Source: Sporomusaceae bacterium FL31
GTDB taxonomy: Bacteria > Bacillota > Negativicutes > DSM-1736 > Dendrosporobacteraceae
Assembly: GCA_003990955.1 (NCBI GenBank)
Contig: BIFV01000002.1
Coordinates: forward strand, 173,096 to 237,095
DNA: 64,000 bases
Direction: 5' to 3'
The translations under genes and the position numbers were made by a program. The notes under the pieces are model-generated. The model saw nothing but the letters and a program-made list of their open reading frames with translations. It had not been told where the DNA came from and ran no database searches. Below, piece by piece: positions 8,897 through 18,112 of this stretch. Positions within the stretch are counted from its first letter, which is position 1. Each line of letters opens with the position of its first letter.

Positions 8897-8940
8897 AACT
8901 CTTATGTTCTTTGGCTAAAAGCCTAGAAAACATAAGAGTT
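8897..8940 (-). terminator. Terminator after the Pro-Gly-Arg tRNA cluster
   Basis: A 12-bp stem AACTCTTATGTT/AACATAAGAGTT followed by TTTTTGTGTTT on the minus strand. The 298 bases between the Fe-S protein gene and tRNA-Arg hold nothing else I can support. Confidence 0.75.
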
Positions 8941-8952
8941 CTAAAGTCATAA

Positions 8953-9029
8953 TGGCGCGCCTGGCACGATTCGAACGTGCGACACACGGCTTAGAAGGCC
9001 GTTGCTCTATCCAGCTGAGCTACAGGCGC
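8953..9029 (-). tRNA. tRNA-Arg (anticodon TCT)
   Basis: A 77-nt cloverleaf with GCGCCTG acceptor strand, anticodon loop CTTCTAA and encoded CCA. It reads AGA/AGG codons. Last gene of a three-tRNA cluster. Confidence 0.95.
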
Positions 9030-9033
9030 ATTT

Positions 9034-9107
9034 TGGAGCGGGTGATGGGAATCGAACCCACGTGACTAGCTTGGAAGGCTAGGGCTCTACCATTGAGCTA
9101 CACCCGC
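9034..9107 (-). tRNA. tRNA-Gly (anticodon TCC)
   Basis: A 74-nt cloverleaf with GCGGGTG/CACCCGC acceptor stem, anticodon TCC, TTCGATT T-loop and encoded CCA. Confidence 0.95.
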
Positions 9108-9115
9108 ATTTTAGA

Positions 9116-9192
9116 TGGTCGGAGCGGCAGGATTCGAACCTGCGACCCCCTGGTCCCAAGCCAGGTACTCTACCAAACTGAGCCACGCCCCG
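9116..9192 (-). tRNA. tRNA-Pro (anticodon TGG)
   Basis: A 77-nt cloverleaf with CGGGGCG/CGCTCCG acceptor stem, anticodon TGG, TTCGAAT T-loop and encoded CCA. First gene of the cluster. Confidence 0.95.
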
Positions 9193-9347
9193 TCGACCAC
9201 AAAATATATTATACTAGTTTAGAGGTTCTATGTCAACCATTATTTAAATGTTTTTTTAAAAATAGCTTTGTTAACATTATAGCTCACTAGTATTCAATTA
9301 TTATAGTCAACTTATTATATAAAGTCAAGCCAATCAAAATCCCATAA

Positions 9348-9375
9348 AAAAAGAGCGGAATATTCCGCTCTTTTT
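9348..9375 (-). terminator. Terminator of the fumarate reductase operon
   Basis: Stem GAGCGGAA/TTCCGCTC extended by A5/T5, with a T-run on the minus strand, 11 bases after the frdB stop. Confidence 0.85.
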
Positions 9376-9385
9376 CATGGTACTA

Positions 9386-10144
9386 TTATTTATTGAACAT
9401 ATTTTTCAGAGCTTGTTTATTAACATCTCTGTTAAGCTTAGCGATGTAGTTAGTAAGCTTAATTTCTTTCGGGCAAGCCTCTACGCAGTTTTGGCTGTTA
9501 CCGCAGCTGCCGATACCGCCTTTGTGCATGATAGCATTCAAACGCTCTTCTTTATTATATTCACCAATCGGGTTAAGATTGAAAAGATGTGTTTGACCCA
9601 AAGCTGCCGGTCCAATAAAGTCAGAACCAGAGTTTACATTCGGGCAAGCTTCCATGCAGCAACCACAAGTCATGCAACGTGATATTTCATAGGCTGTTTC
9701 AGCAGTTTTTGGGTTCTGACGTGGAGCATCATGATGAACTTCCCAAGTTCCGTCTACACTTACCCATCCTTGTATACGTTTTAAGTTATCAAACATTACA
9801 GAACGGTCAATATGAAGGTCACGAAGAACTGGGAAAGTACGTGCTGGCGCCAAGCGAACAGGTTGTTCCAAATGATCAATCAGAGCAGCGCAAGCCTGCT
9901 GTGCTTTGCCATTAATAACCATCATGCAAGCACCGCATACTTTTTCAAGGCAGTTACATTCCCAAACTGGAGCAGTTGTCTTTTTACCGTCTTTTGTTAC
10001 AGGGTTCTTTTGAATTTCCATAAGAGCTGCAACAACATTCAGTGCAGGACGATATTCAACTTCGAACTCTTCAGTATAGGGTTGTGAGTTAGGACCGTCT
10101 TGTCTTTCTATGATAAAATGTACTTTTTTCTTAATTTCTGCCAT
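9386..10144 (-). CDS. frdB: Fumarate reductase/succinate dehydrogenase iron-sulfur subunit
   Basis: 252 residues. Transfers electrons between the quinone site of the membrane subunit and the flavoprotein. The plant-type [2Fe-2S] motif is CNCLEKVCGACMMVINGKAQ near residues 64-85; the [4Fe-4S] and [3Fe-4S] ligands are in CMTCGCCMEACPN and CGNSQNCVEACPKEI. It is the third gene of sdhC-frdA-frdB, each after a good ribosome site, and is followed by a terminator. In a fermenter the complex most likely reduces fumarate, but direction cannot be proven from sequence. It is of the three-subunit cytochrome b type. Confidence 0.95.
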   Translation of the reverse strand: MAEIKKKVHFIIERQDGPNSQPYTEEFEVEYRPALNVVAALMEIQKNPVTKDGKKTTAPVWECNCLEKVCGACMMVINGKAQQACAALIDHLEQPVRLAPARTFPVLRDLHIDRSVMFDNLKRIQGWVSVDGTWEVHHDAPRQNPKTAETAYEISRCMTCGCCMEACPNVNSGSDFIGPAALGQTHLFNLNPIGEYNKEERLNAIMHKGGIGSCGNSQNCVEACPKEIKLTNYIAKLNRDVNKQALKNMFNK

Positions 10145-10161
10145 TATTATTTACCTCCTTC

Positions 10162-11913
10162 TTAAGCTTTCTTAGCAACAGCATAGTTACGAGGACGTGG
10201 TTTGACCAAGGAATGATCAAAATCAGCATAACTAATCTTTGGCTCTTCTGTTGCAGGATCAATCTCAGCTACAGTGATCTTCATGAAGCGTTCGTCATCA
10301 CGAGTTGGGAATTCGCGTTTGTAGTGAGCGCCGCGGCTTTCATCGCGCATACGTGCAGCTTTTGTTACAACTAAAGCATAAATAATCATATTGCGAAGTT
10401 GTCTTGTGAACATAGCCTCTTGGTTTGCCCAAGTGCTTGTGTCAGTTAAACCGATATTGTCCCAACGCTTAAGAATTTTCTTTACTTCTTCGTAGCAATA
10501 ATCAAGGTCTTTGTTTACACGTTCGATGGTCACGTATTTGTTCATAAGATCACCAAGTTCATGGTGAAGCTGATGCGCATTTTCCGGTCCATTCATTTTT
10601 AAGATAGCTTCATACTCAGCGCGGGTTTCTTGTTCGGCTTTAGCCAATTCTTCATCAGTAAGCTCGGAACCTTTTTCGCCAGTTTTAGCCCAACGCATAG
10701 CTTCTGGGCCAGAAACAGTACCGGAATATGCAGCTGAAAGAAGTGAGTTTGCACCAAGACGGTTAGCGCCATGATACTGATAATCGCACTCCCCGGATGC
10801 CATAAGGCCAGGAATGTTTGTGTTATGTTTTGTATCTACCCAGATACCACCCATGGAGTAATGAACGGATGGATAAATCTGCATAGGAACTTTACGTGGG
10901 TCATCGCCAACGAATTCCGTGTAAATTTCCAAAATACCGCCAAGTTTACGCTCAAGGTATTCTGCTGAAATATGAGAAAGATCAAGATATACTTTATTTT
11001 CGCCATTAATACCAAGCTTTTGATTTACGCATACATCGTAAATAGCACGAGATGCTACGTCACGAGGTACAAGGTTACCATATGCAGGGTACATTTCTTC
11101 CAAGAAGTACCAAGGTTGTCCGTCTTTATATACCCAAACGCGTCCGCCTTCACCACGGCAAGCTTCAGACATCAAACGGTTTTTATCAGTACCAGGAATA
11201 GCAGTTGGATGAATTTGAATAAATTCAGGGTTACCCAGATGAGCACCTTGTTGATATACAGCAGATACTGCGGAACCGTTACAGATTGTCGAAGCGGTAC
11301 ATCTGCCGAACACCATACCAGGGCCGCCTGTTGCAAGGATAACTGTATCAGCACGGAAAGCTTTGATTTCCATTGAATTCATGCTTTGTGCTGTGATACC
11401 GCGGCAAACGCCTTCTTTATTTTTAATAATTTTGATGAATTCCCAGAATTCATATTTTTTAACAGCACCTTTTACTTCCCATGCACGAACTTGTTCGTCT
11501 AATGCATAAAGAAGTTGTTGACCTGTTGTGGAGCCAGAGAACAAAGTACGTTTGTTTTTCTGACCACCGAAATTACGAAGGTCCATTAAACCTTCTGGTG
11601 TACGAGTAAATGTAACACCCATACGGTCGAACATTTTTATTAATTTTGGAGCTTCTTCACACATGCCTTTGATTGCAGTCTGGTCGGCAAGGAAGTCACC
11701 ACCATAAACGGTATCATCAAAATGTTCATAGGTGCTATCTTTTTCACCCTTTGTATCCATACAAGCATTCATGCCGCCTTGTGCACAAAGAGAATGAGAA
11801 CGTTTTACTGGGCAATAAGAGAATAATTCTACTTCTCCGCCAGCTTCACAAATTTTAAGTGTTGCCATTAAGCCGGACAAACCGCCGCCAACAACGATAA
11901 TCTTCTTTTTCAC
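10162..11913 (-). CDS. frdA: Fumarate reductase/succinate dehydrogenase flavoprotein subunit
   Basis: 583 residues from a GTG start at 11913, preceded by GGAGAG. Catalytic subunit carrying covalent FAD. The N-terminal Rossmann motif is VVGGGLSGLMA; the histidine for FAD attachment is in the segment HSLCAQGGMNA; the substrate-binding loop contains HPTAIPG and RGEGGRVW; and GANRLGANSLL is the second FAD-contact motif. Cytoplasmic side of the membrane complex with frdB and the cytochrome b gene. Confidence 0.95.
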   Translation of the reverse strand: MKKKIIVVGGGLSGLMATLKICEAGGEVELFSYCPVKRSHSLCAQGGMNACMDTKGEKDSTYEHFDDTVYGGDFLADQTAIKGMCEEAPKLIKMFDRMGVTFTRTPEGLMDLRNFGGQKNKRTLFSGSTTGQQLLYALDEQVRAWEVKGAVKKYEFWEFIKIIKNKEGVCRGITAQSMNSMEIKAFRADTVILATGGPGMVFGRCTASTICNGSAVSAVYQQGAHLGNPEFIQIHPTAIPGTDKNRLMSEACRGEGGRVWVYKDGQPWYFLEEMYPAYGNLVPRDVASRAIYDVCVNQKLGINGENKVYLDLSHISAEYLERKLGGILEIYTEFVGDDPRKVPMQIYPSVHYSMGGIWVDTKHNTNIPGLMASGECDYQYHGANRLGANSLLSAAYSGTVSGPEAMRWAKTGEKGSELTDEELAKAEQETRAEYEAILKMNGPENAHQLHHELGDLMNKYVTIERVNKDLDYCYEEVKKILKRWDNIGLTDTSTWANQEAMFTRQLRNMIIYALVVTKAARMRDESRGAHYKREFPTRDDERFMKITVAEIDPATEEPKISYADFDHSLVKPRPRNYAVAKKA

Positions 11914-11969
11914 TGAGCTCTCTCCTTAAACTAAAAATTATACGGAAATATTATTTCTATACGATTGCC

Positions 11970-12587
11970 TTATGCAATGTAGCGTGTCAGAGCAAAAAGA
12001 CCAACAGCAGACAAGAGAACAAATAATCCCCATGCAGCGCTGTTTACTACGTTTTGCGCACGAGGTCCAACAGTAATACCCCAAGTCACACAGAAGGTGA
12101 AAAGACCGTTGGTGAAATGATAAATAGCTGCTACTAAACCAATAGCATAAAGAACAAATACGATAGGATTGCTCAGGTAATCATGCATTAGTGCATAGTT
12201 GATTGGAGTACCGCCGCCTTTAACCATAAAACGCAGATAGCCAACATGCCAGATTAAGAAGGCAAAAGTATACCAAGCACTCATTCTTTGTAACCAGAAT
12301 TGACGGTTACGGGCATAGCCATAGCTTCCAACGTTATTTTTAGCTTGAAGCGCAATATATGCACCATATATACCGTGGAAAAGTAATGGAATAGCGATTG
12401 CAATAATCTCAAGAGGAACTAAAATTTCATGTGGAATTGCAGCAAGATGGGCAACAGTATCATCGAAGGCCTTAGGACCTGCTATTACTGTTGAAATTGA
12501 AAAAATATGCTCTAGTAAGAAGAAACCGATAGGGACAATACCTGATAACGAATGAAGACGTCGGATATAAAAATCAGTGTTACTCAT
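11970..12587 (-). CDS. sdhC: Succinate dehydrogenase/fumarate reductase cytochrome b558 subunit
   Basis: 205 residues with five predicted membrane helices. Histidines suited to ligate two b haems stand in LLEHIFS, LFHGIYG, WHVGYLR and IYHFTNG. This is the single-subunit di-haem anchor of B. subtilis/Wolinella type. It is first in the sdhC-frdA-frdB operon. Confidence 0.92.
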   Translation of the reverse strand: MSNTDFYIRRLHSLSGIVPIGFFLLEHIFSISTVIAGPKAFDDTVAHLAAIPHEILVPLEIIAIAIPLLFHGIYGAYIALQAKNNVGSYGYARNRQFWLQRMSAWYTFAFLIWHVGYLRFMVKGGGTPINYALMHDYLSNPIVFVLYAIGLVAAIYHFTNGLFTFCVTWGITVGPRAQNVVNSAAWGLFVLLSAVGLFALTRYIA

Positions 12588-12631
12588 GCTTTAACCTCCT
12601 GTTTATTTGGGTGACCTTTTGGGGTTTATTA

Positions 12632-12660
12632 TTTGGCTAAAATTTCACTTATTAGCCAAA
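12632..12660. other. Inverted repeat upstream of sdhC
   Basis: Nine-base arms (TTTGGCTAA with TTAGCCAAA) separated by 11 bases, lying between the fumarase beta gene and sdhC on the minus strand. The T-run precedes rather than follows the hairpin on the transcribed strand, so it is not a normal terminator. It may be an operator for the fumarate reductase operon. Confidence 0.4.
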
Positions 12661-12679
12661 AAAAATTAATGTTATTAAA

Positions 12680-13237
12680 TTACAGACGACGATAAGGTTT
12701 TTGTCCCTCTTCGTAGTAACTGTTGCCTTCACTGTCAACAACAACAATGGCAGGGAAATCTTCTACCTCAAGTGCAGCTACAGCTTCTGGACCTAGTTCT
12801 GGATATGCCAAAACTTCATATTTCTTAATACATTTAGAAATTAATGCCGCAGCACCGCCAACAGCAGCCATATATACGACACCATGTTTCTTCATAGCTT
12901 CAATAACTTCAGGTTTACGTGAACCTTTACCAATCATGCCTTTAATTCCTTGCTCCAGCATTTTTGGTGTATAAGCATCCATACGACCAGAAGTAGTAGG
13001 ACCAGCCGAACCTATCGGATTACCTGGTTTAGCAGGAGTAGGTCCAAGATAGTAAACGATTTGGTTTTGCCAATCGATTGGCAGTTTTTCACCGCGCTCT
13101 AACGCTTCGGTCATGGTTTTATGCGCTGCATCACGGGCGCTAAAAATAGTACCAGTAATCAGCACGCTATCGCCGGCTTTCAGCTTACGAGCTTGTTCCT
13201 CAGTCAACGGGGTTGTAATGCGAATCTTTTCCGTCAT
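12680..13237 (-). CDS. Class I fumarase beta subunit, probable mesaconase
   Basis: 185 residues from the ATG at 13237 (GGAGGTG six bases upstream; the in-frame GTG at 13246 is inside that site). This is the C-terminal Fe-S hydratase domain of two-subunit class I fumarases, with ARDAAHK, GPTTSGRMD and the GKGSRKPEV segment. With its alpha partner it hydrates fumarate to malate; class I fumarases are known to also convert mesaconate and citramalate. Position between the fumarate reductase and the methylaspartate-pathway genes makes mesaconate hydration a likely job. Confidence 0.9.
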   Translation of the reverse strand: MTEKIRITTPLTEEQARKLKAGDSVLITGTIFSARDAAHKTMTEALERGEKLPIDWQNQIVYYLGPTPAKPGNPIGSAGPTTSGRMDAYTPKMLEQGIKGMIGKGSRKPEVIEAMKKHGVVYMAAVGGAAALISKCIKKYEVLAYPELGPEAVAALEVEDFPAIVVVDSEGNSYYEEGQKPYRRL

Positions 13238-13252
13238 TCCTTTCACACCTCC

Positions 13253-14095
13253 TTATAACTCAACTTCGGCATGCCGTGTGGCGTGACAGCTGATATTTAC
13301 TGAAACAGGCAAACCAGCGATATGGGTTGGATACCACTCAACATTTACAGCCAATGCTGTAGTTGTTCCGCCAAGTTGTGGCCCGATGCCAGTTTTATTA
13401 ATTAATTCGAGCAATTCTTGCTCAAGTTTAGCATATTCTGGGTGCGCATTACGTTCAGTAATGTGACGAAGAAGAGCCTTCTTAGAAAGAATAGCTGCTT
13501 TCTCCATAGTGCCGCCAATACCAACACCGACAACAATCGGAGGACATGGATTTTCACCAGCGTGAAGAATAGTATCAAGTACTACTTTCTTAACTCCGGC
13601 AACACCATCTGCTGGAACCAGCATTTTTAATTCACTTTTGTTTTCACTGCCAAAGCCTTTAGGCGCAAGTTTGATTTTAACTTTGTCGCCAGGCACAATA
13701 CAGGTGTGCAAAACAGCAGGTGTATTATTCGTTGTATTTTTACGGTTGAATAATGGCTCAGCCACTACGGACTTACGAAGATAACCTTCAGTATAACCTT
13801 TAGCAACCCCAGCGTTAACGGCCTCTTCCAAGTTTCCGCCAACAAAGTGTACATCTTGTCCAATTTCCATGAAAATAACCGTCATACCAGTGTCTTGGCA
13901 GATCGGTCTGTCTTCATTCCGAGCTATGTCGGCATTTTTAATTATTTGACCGATGATATCTTTACCTAATGGAGACTCTTCGGTCTTCTGGCCTTCTACT
14001 AAGGCTGCATAAACATCCTCAGGCAAATAATAGCAAGCTTCCATACACATTTTTGCTATGGCCTGAGTAATTTGCTCGACCTCAATTGTACGCAT
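13253..14095 (-). CDS. Class I fumarase alpha subunit, probable mesaconase
   Basis: 280 residues from the ATG at 14095, six bases after AGGAGG. It is the N-terminal [4Fe-4S] hydratase domain: [21 protein letters not shown] and the segment [13 protein letters not shown] are the expected cysteine and substrate elements. It is paired with the beta subunit 15 bases downstream. See the beta entry for the case that this enzyme is used as mesaconase in glutamate fermentation. Confidence 0.92.
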   Translation of the reverse strand: MRTIEVEQITQAIAKMCMEACYYLPEDVYAALVEGQKTEESPLGKDIIGQIIKNADIARNEDRPICQDTGMTVIFMEIGQDVHFVGGNLEEAVNAGVAKGYTEGYLRKSVVAEPLFNRKNTTNNTPAVLHTCIVPGDKVKIKLAPKGFGSENKSELKMLVPADGVAGVKKVVLDTILHAGENPCPPIVVGVGIGGTMEKAAILSKKALLRHITERNAHPEYAKLEQELLELINKTGIGPQLGGTTTALAVNVEWYPTHIAGLPVSVNISCHATRHAEVEL

Positions 14096-14306
14096 GCAAA
14101 CCCTCCTAATATGTAATATTATGTATGCATTTATATTCACAATAATAGCACAATTACTTTAGGTTGACAACCATTTTGGCCAAGAAATCAAAAAAAGTGC
14201 ATAGCCGTTAAAACCCTTGAAAACACTGGATTTACAAGCAGATTTACACTTTTTTTCCATCCTGAATTCCAGAATAATTCAACCAAAAGATGTTAGAATA
14301 TTCGGA
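14096..14306. other. Intergenic gap between ligase and fumarase genes
   Basis: AT-rich 211 bases. A long-range inverted pair AAAAAAAGTG (near 14190) with CACTTTTTTT (near 14247) is present but with about 48 bases between arms. No gene seen. It may carry the end of the upstream transcript and the fumarase promoter. Confidence 0.4.
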
Positions 14307-15356
14307 TCAATGCCGTGCTTTATTATGTATAACTTTGTCGATTATCGGTGCAGCGTCCGCTGATTTCAAATAATTATACGTGGACACTGGCACCAATTTG
14401 TAAATCTCATCCCAATTATTTTCACTAATTAATTGTCTAACCCTCGAAGCACTGACAGGCTCACCTTCAATGGCTAAGCGTTCCATCACGTTAACGGCTA
14501 TGCCGTGCTGGGGTAAGATTTCAGCCAGTGCTTCATTATAAGCCCGGGTAACCGGGCAATAGGGTTCGTCACCAACATATCGGCTGGTTATATCGAGCGC
14601 AGGTGCAATCTTTTCAGCAAATATCACCGCATCAAGGCTGGTCTGGGCAGTGACTGTTTCACTGCCCCGGGTAAAATAACCCGGAAAGGTTGCTGCAGAT
14701 ACAATATATTTACCACCAGGTAGGACCAGGATGTTATTAAATTCGGCCAATCCTGCCTGGACTAATTGGAAGCGAATATGAAAAGGGAATACTGAGCCTT
14801 CTTCGCTCACTACTAAAACGATAACCGCATCATTTTCGGCTGCTGCTTTGGCAATGACCGCTTTATGCCCTAAAGTAAACGGGTTGCAGTTGACCACTAA
14901 ACACGCTCGCTTGCCGTGAGGTAATCCTTTAGCAGCATTCGCCATTTCCCGGCAATAACTATCAATTGAACCAATGCCTGATTCCAGAAGGACGGCAAAG
15001 GGTTCTGCCCGACCTACTTCAGTAAAACCCAGTGCACTAAAGAGATGCGCTGTTGCAGGCTTTGTGAAAATAAAGTAATGAAAGATCCCTCGGCGGCTGG
15101 CTTCACCCATCAGATGACTGACAACAGCAGCGGTATATCCCTCGCCCTGCAGAGACTCATCTATGGCAATATTGCGCAATACCTCACCCGACAGTGAACC
15201 TGTAGCAACAAGCGCTCCATCTTTAAACAACCCCATTGTATAGTCAACCTGAGCCGTATACGATAAATCGAATGCTGCTAGAAATTCTCTAATCATGCTC
15301 ACTTGCCGTTCATTGGTTAGGTCAATCACCCGTTCTTCCACATTGCCCCACATCAT
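14307..15356 (-). CDS. citC: [Citrate/citramalate lyase acyl-carrier] acetate ligase
   Basis: 349 residues. It activates the lyase by acetylating the thiol of the acyl-carrier subunit with ATP and acetate. The first about 130 residues are a GNAT-like acetyltransferase fold (GEGYTAAVVSHLMGEASRRG); the rest is a nucleotidyltransferase domain with NCNPFTLGHKAVI (HxGH-like) and SASRVRQLI. It begins 3 bases after citF. Genes for making the carrier prosthetic group (citG, citX) are not in this cluster and must be elsewhere. Confidence 0.92.
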   Translation of the reverse strand: MMWGNVEERVIDLTNERQVSMIREFLAAFDLSYTAQVDYTMGLFKDGALVATGSLSGEVLRNIAIDESLQGEGYTAAVVSHLMGEASRRGIFHYFIFTKPATAHLFSALGFTEVGRAEPFAVLLESGIGSIDSYCREMANAAKGLPHGKRACLVVNCNPFTLGHKAVIAKAAAENDAVIVLVVSEEGSVFPFHIRFQLVQAGLAEFNNILVLPGGKYIVSAATFPGYFTRGSETVTAQTSLDAVIFAEKIAPALDITSRYVGDEPYCPVTRAYNEALAEILPQHGIAVNVMERLAIEGEPVSASRVRQLISENNWDEIYKLVPVSTYNYLKSADAAPIIDKVIHNKARH

Positions 15357-15359
15357 CGT

Positions 15360-16901
15360 TTAACCCTCCAGTTGTCGTACAACATCAATGATTGTACCAT
15401 CACGATATTCTACGACAGCAACCACCCGATCTCCTGTAATGAGCTGATCAGGAACACCGGCAATTTTTTCAGCTTCGGTTTTTAATGTGGAAATCTCTTT
15501 AACAGGCAGGCCTGCTGCAAGTAACATTTCCCGCAAATCGGCCCGGCGCGGATTAACCGCTATGCCACGCTCAGTGACCAAAACATCAATTGTTTCGCCC
15601 GGAGTAGTAGCAGTCAGCACTTTGTCAACAATGATGGGCAGGCGTCCTCGTAATAAATTGGCGACAACAATGGTCACTTTAGCTCCTGCCGCAGCATCGG
15701 CATGCCCCCCTGATCCGCCCATAATCAATCCATCTGAGCCGGTTACCACATTCACATTAAAATCAGTGTCAATCTCAGTTGCCCCTAAAATAACAGCATC
15801 CAGTTTATTTACAGCACAACCATTGTTAAAAGGGCTGGCATAGTAATTGGCACCGATCTCCAAATGATTTGGATTGGTCGCAATGGAGCGGATTGCGTCA
15901 AGATCAAAGCCTTGCACATCCATGACCTTCTTAAACAAGCCTTTTTCCAGCATCTCAACCATATAGCCGGTAATACCGCCAAGGGCAAAGCTGCCGCTGA
16001 CATTGTCCTCTTCCATCATCTGACGAACAAAATGTGCTGTTGCCAGTGAAGCACCGCCAGCACCTGTTTGGAAGGAAAAACCATCTTTAATGAGTCCTGC
16101 CGCTTTGATAACTTTTGCTGCCGAATCAGCTATTTTTAGTCCTACCGGATCTTTGGTGATGCGAGTAGTACCAGAAACGATGCCTTTGGGATCGCCAACT
16201 TTGTCTACTTTTACAACATAGTCTACCCGGGTTTGCGGAATTGATACAGGACTTAATGGATATTCAACAAGATGGTCTGTTACGGCAACTACATTTGACG
16301 CGAACTCGGCATCTGGAAAAGCGTAGCCTAAAGAACCACAAGCAGCCGGTCCCTGAACGCCATTGACATTGCCATAATCGTCTGCAGCCGGTGCTGCAAT
16401 AAATGCGACATCGATTTTGAGCTGACCGCATTCAATAGCTCTGGCTCGTCCGCCATGAGTCCGCATAATAACCGGCTTCTTTAGAACGCCCCGTGAGACA
16501 GCTTGTGCCACCGGTCCGGACATGTAGTTGGTATCCAAAGCCGTGACAACACCATTCTTCATATGCTCTACCAGCGGTGCATGGACAGGAAACACCGAAC
16601 TAAGCGCCACTTTCAAATCTTTAAGACCTAGTTTTGCTGCAGTTTCCAACACCATATTGACTACTCCATCACCATTACGGAAGTGATGGTGAAAGGATAA
16701 TGTCATGCCATCAGTAATCGGGATCTTTTTAAATATCGTTTCAATACGATCAACCAGCTTGGTCTCTCCTGGCCGGATAGTTTTGACAGTCGGTGCCTGA
16801 CGCTGCATGGTTGGCGCCGTGTTAAATGCTCCTGCAAACGGCACTGGATTTTCGTATCCATCTATTTGAGCCGGAATTTCCCTTCCGATTGCGTTTTTCA
16901 T
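15360..16901 (-). CDS. citF: Citrate lyase-type alpha subunit, probable citramalate lyase alpha
   Basis: 513 residues, full length for CitF. It exchanges the acetyl group on the carrier for the substrate (CoA-transferase-like). Conserved glycine-rich stretches include FQTGAGGASLA, GGITGYMVEMLEKG and GSDGLIMGGSGGHAD. Its ATG overlaps the end of citE by 4 bases, so expression is coupled. The gene set sits behind methylaspartate ammonia-lyase, so citramalate rather than citrate is the likely substrate. Confidence 0.93.
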   Translation of the reverse strand: MKNAIGREIPAQIDGYENPVPFAGAFNTAPTMQRQAPTVKTIRPGETKLVDRIETIFKKIPITDGMTLSFHHHFRNGDGVVNMVLETAAKLGLKDLKVALSSVFPVHAPLVEHMKNGVVTALDTNYMSGPVAQAVSRGVLKKPVIMRTHGGRARAIECGQLKIDVAFIAAPAADDYGNVNGVQGPAACGSLGYAFPDAEFASNVVAVTDHLVEYPLSPVSIPQTRVDYVVKVDKVGDPKGIVSGTTRITKDPVGLKIADSAAKVIKAAGLIKDGFSFQTGAGGASLATAHFVRQMMEEDNVSGSFALGGITGYMVEMLEKGLFKKVMDVQGFDLDAIRSIATNPNHLEIGANYYASPFNNGCAVNKLDAVILGATEIDTDFNVNVVTGSDGLIMGGSGGHADAAAGAKVTIVVANLLRGRLPIIVDKVLTATTPGETIDVLVTERGIAVNPRRADLREMLLAAGLPVKEISTLKTEAEKIAGVPDQLITGDRVVAVVEYRDGTIIDVVRQLEG

Positions 16902-17773
16902 TCCACAGTCTCCTTTCGCAATCCCAACAACTTAGCTAAAAATAAGATATGCTGGGCTCGGCTGACAATTGGCGCATCAACCATCTTTCCGTTTAAGGAA
17001 GCTACACCCGAGCCTTCCGCTTCAGCTTTTCTGAGTGCCGCAATAACCTGCTCAGCCCAGTCAATATCGGCCGTGGTTGGATTATATACGCTATGAATGA
17101 CATCAACCTGGCGCGGATTAATCGACATTTTTCCTTTAAAGCCAAACTGTTTAGCCAAAATTGTATCTTGCCGCAATCCGTCCTCATCATTCGCATCAGT
17201 AAATGGAGTATCAATGGATTGTACTCCTGCGGCGGCGGCAGCATTGACGATCAAGGAGCGTACGGTAAAAATCTCACTGCCTTCCTTGGAGCGCTGAGCT
17301 CCTAAAGCCGCAGTATAATCTTCTGCTCCCAATGCTAACGCCACAACGCGCGGATCAGCCTTGGCAATAGAATAGGCTTCATGAATGCCTTGTGGTGTTT
17401 CCAGCAATGCTACCAGTTTTACCGGCGTTTGTCCGGGTGTTTCAGCGGCTGCAACCCACTCAACAACTTTTTTAATATCTTCAGCTGTTTGTACTTTCGG
17501 GATCATTAATGCTCCTGGCTTGCAGGGAACAATGGCCTTAATATCTTTTTCACCAAAGGTATCCAGCGGATTAATCCGCACAACGGTTTCACTTGTACCA
17601 TAATCAACAAAATTCAGGGCATGTGCTACCAGTAAACGGGCGGCATCTTTTTCATTGGGTGCAACCGCATCTTCCAAATCGAGAATGACCGAATCTGCTC
17701 CAAATACACCACCATTTTGCAGCATAGCCGGACTGTTGCCGGGAATAAATAGCATACTCCGTCTTAATTCCAT
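16898..17773 (-). CDS. citE: Citrate lyase-type beta subunit, probable citramalate lyase beta
   Basis: 291 residues. TIM-barrel lyase of the HpcH/HpaI-CitE family that cleaves the substrate-thioester. It shows LRRSMLFIPGNSPAML, DLEDAVAPNEKD (metal-binding Glu/Asp), VVRINPLDT and ALGAEDYTAALG. It shares one base with citD and overlaps citF by four, an operon with translational coupling. In this setting it should release pyruvate from citramalyl-carrier, or oxaloacetate if the enzyme is a true citrate lyase. Confidence 0.93.
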   Translation of the reverse strand: MELRRSMLFIPGNSPAMLQNGGVFGADSVILDLEDAVAPNEKDAARLLVAHALNFVDYGTSETVVRINPLDTFGEKDIKAIVPCKPGALMIPKVQTAEDIKKVVEWVAAAETPGQTPVKLVALLETPQGIHEAYSIAKADPRVVALALGAEDYTAALGAQRSKEGSEIFTVRSLIVNAAAAAGVQSIDTPFTDANDEDGLRQDTILAKQFGFKGKMSINPRQVDVIHSVYNPTTADIDWAEQVIAALRKAEAEGSGVASLNGKMVDAPIVSRAQHILFLAKLLGLRKETVE

Positions 17774-18066
17774 TAGACCAGGTCCTCCTTCAGTATAGCT
17801 CCTGCCCGACCTAATGCTGCCAAGGTCCGAGCTTTGATTGTGCAGTCTAGAGCACCCCGATCGATTGCTTTGATAAACACATCAGTAATTCCTTGCCCAG
17901 CTACAACTTCGTGGATGGTTTGATTGATCGCTTTTCCATATTGAGCTAATACAATGCTATCCAACTCAAGCACAACGCCGCTGCCACTTGTCCCTGGTGC
18001 AACAGTGATCATAATATCACCCGATTCAAGGGTTCCGGCCTGGGCCGTTTTATTTAAACTACTCAT
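17773..18066 (-). CDS. citD: Citrate/citramalate lyase acyl carrier subunit
   Basis: 97 residues from the ATG at 18066 (AGGAGG upstream); an earlier in-frame codon is not supported. Small gamma subunit carrying the 2'-(5''-phosphoribosyl)-3'-dephospho-CoA group on a serine, here in the segment MITVAPGTSGSGVVLELDSI near residues 20-40. It heads the citDEFC block. Confidence 0.92.
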   Translation of the reverse strand: MSSLNKTAQAGTLESGDIMITVAPGTSGSGVVLELDSIVLAQYGKAINQTIHEVVAGQGITDVFIKAIDRGALDCTIKARTLAALGRAGAILKEDLV

Positions 18067-18112
18067 AGCTAAACCTCCTTTGTCTCCATTCACCTGCTAA
18101 TCATTCTATCTT

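Noticed and set aside
8736..8918. 60-residue frame on the plus strand before the tRNA cluster
   Set aside because: No ribosome site, no domain, and it covers a terminator of the opposite strand.
9093..9290. Open frame across tRNA-Pro on the plus strand, containing SGRIRTCDPLVPSQ
   Set aside because: Antisense of a tRNA gene, not a protein.
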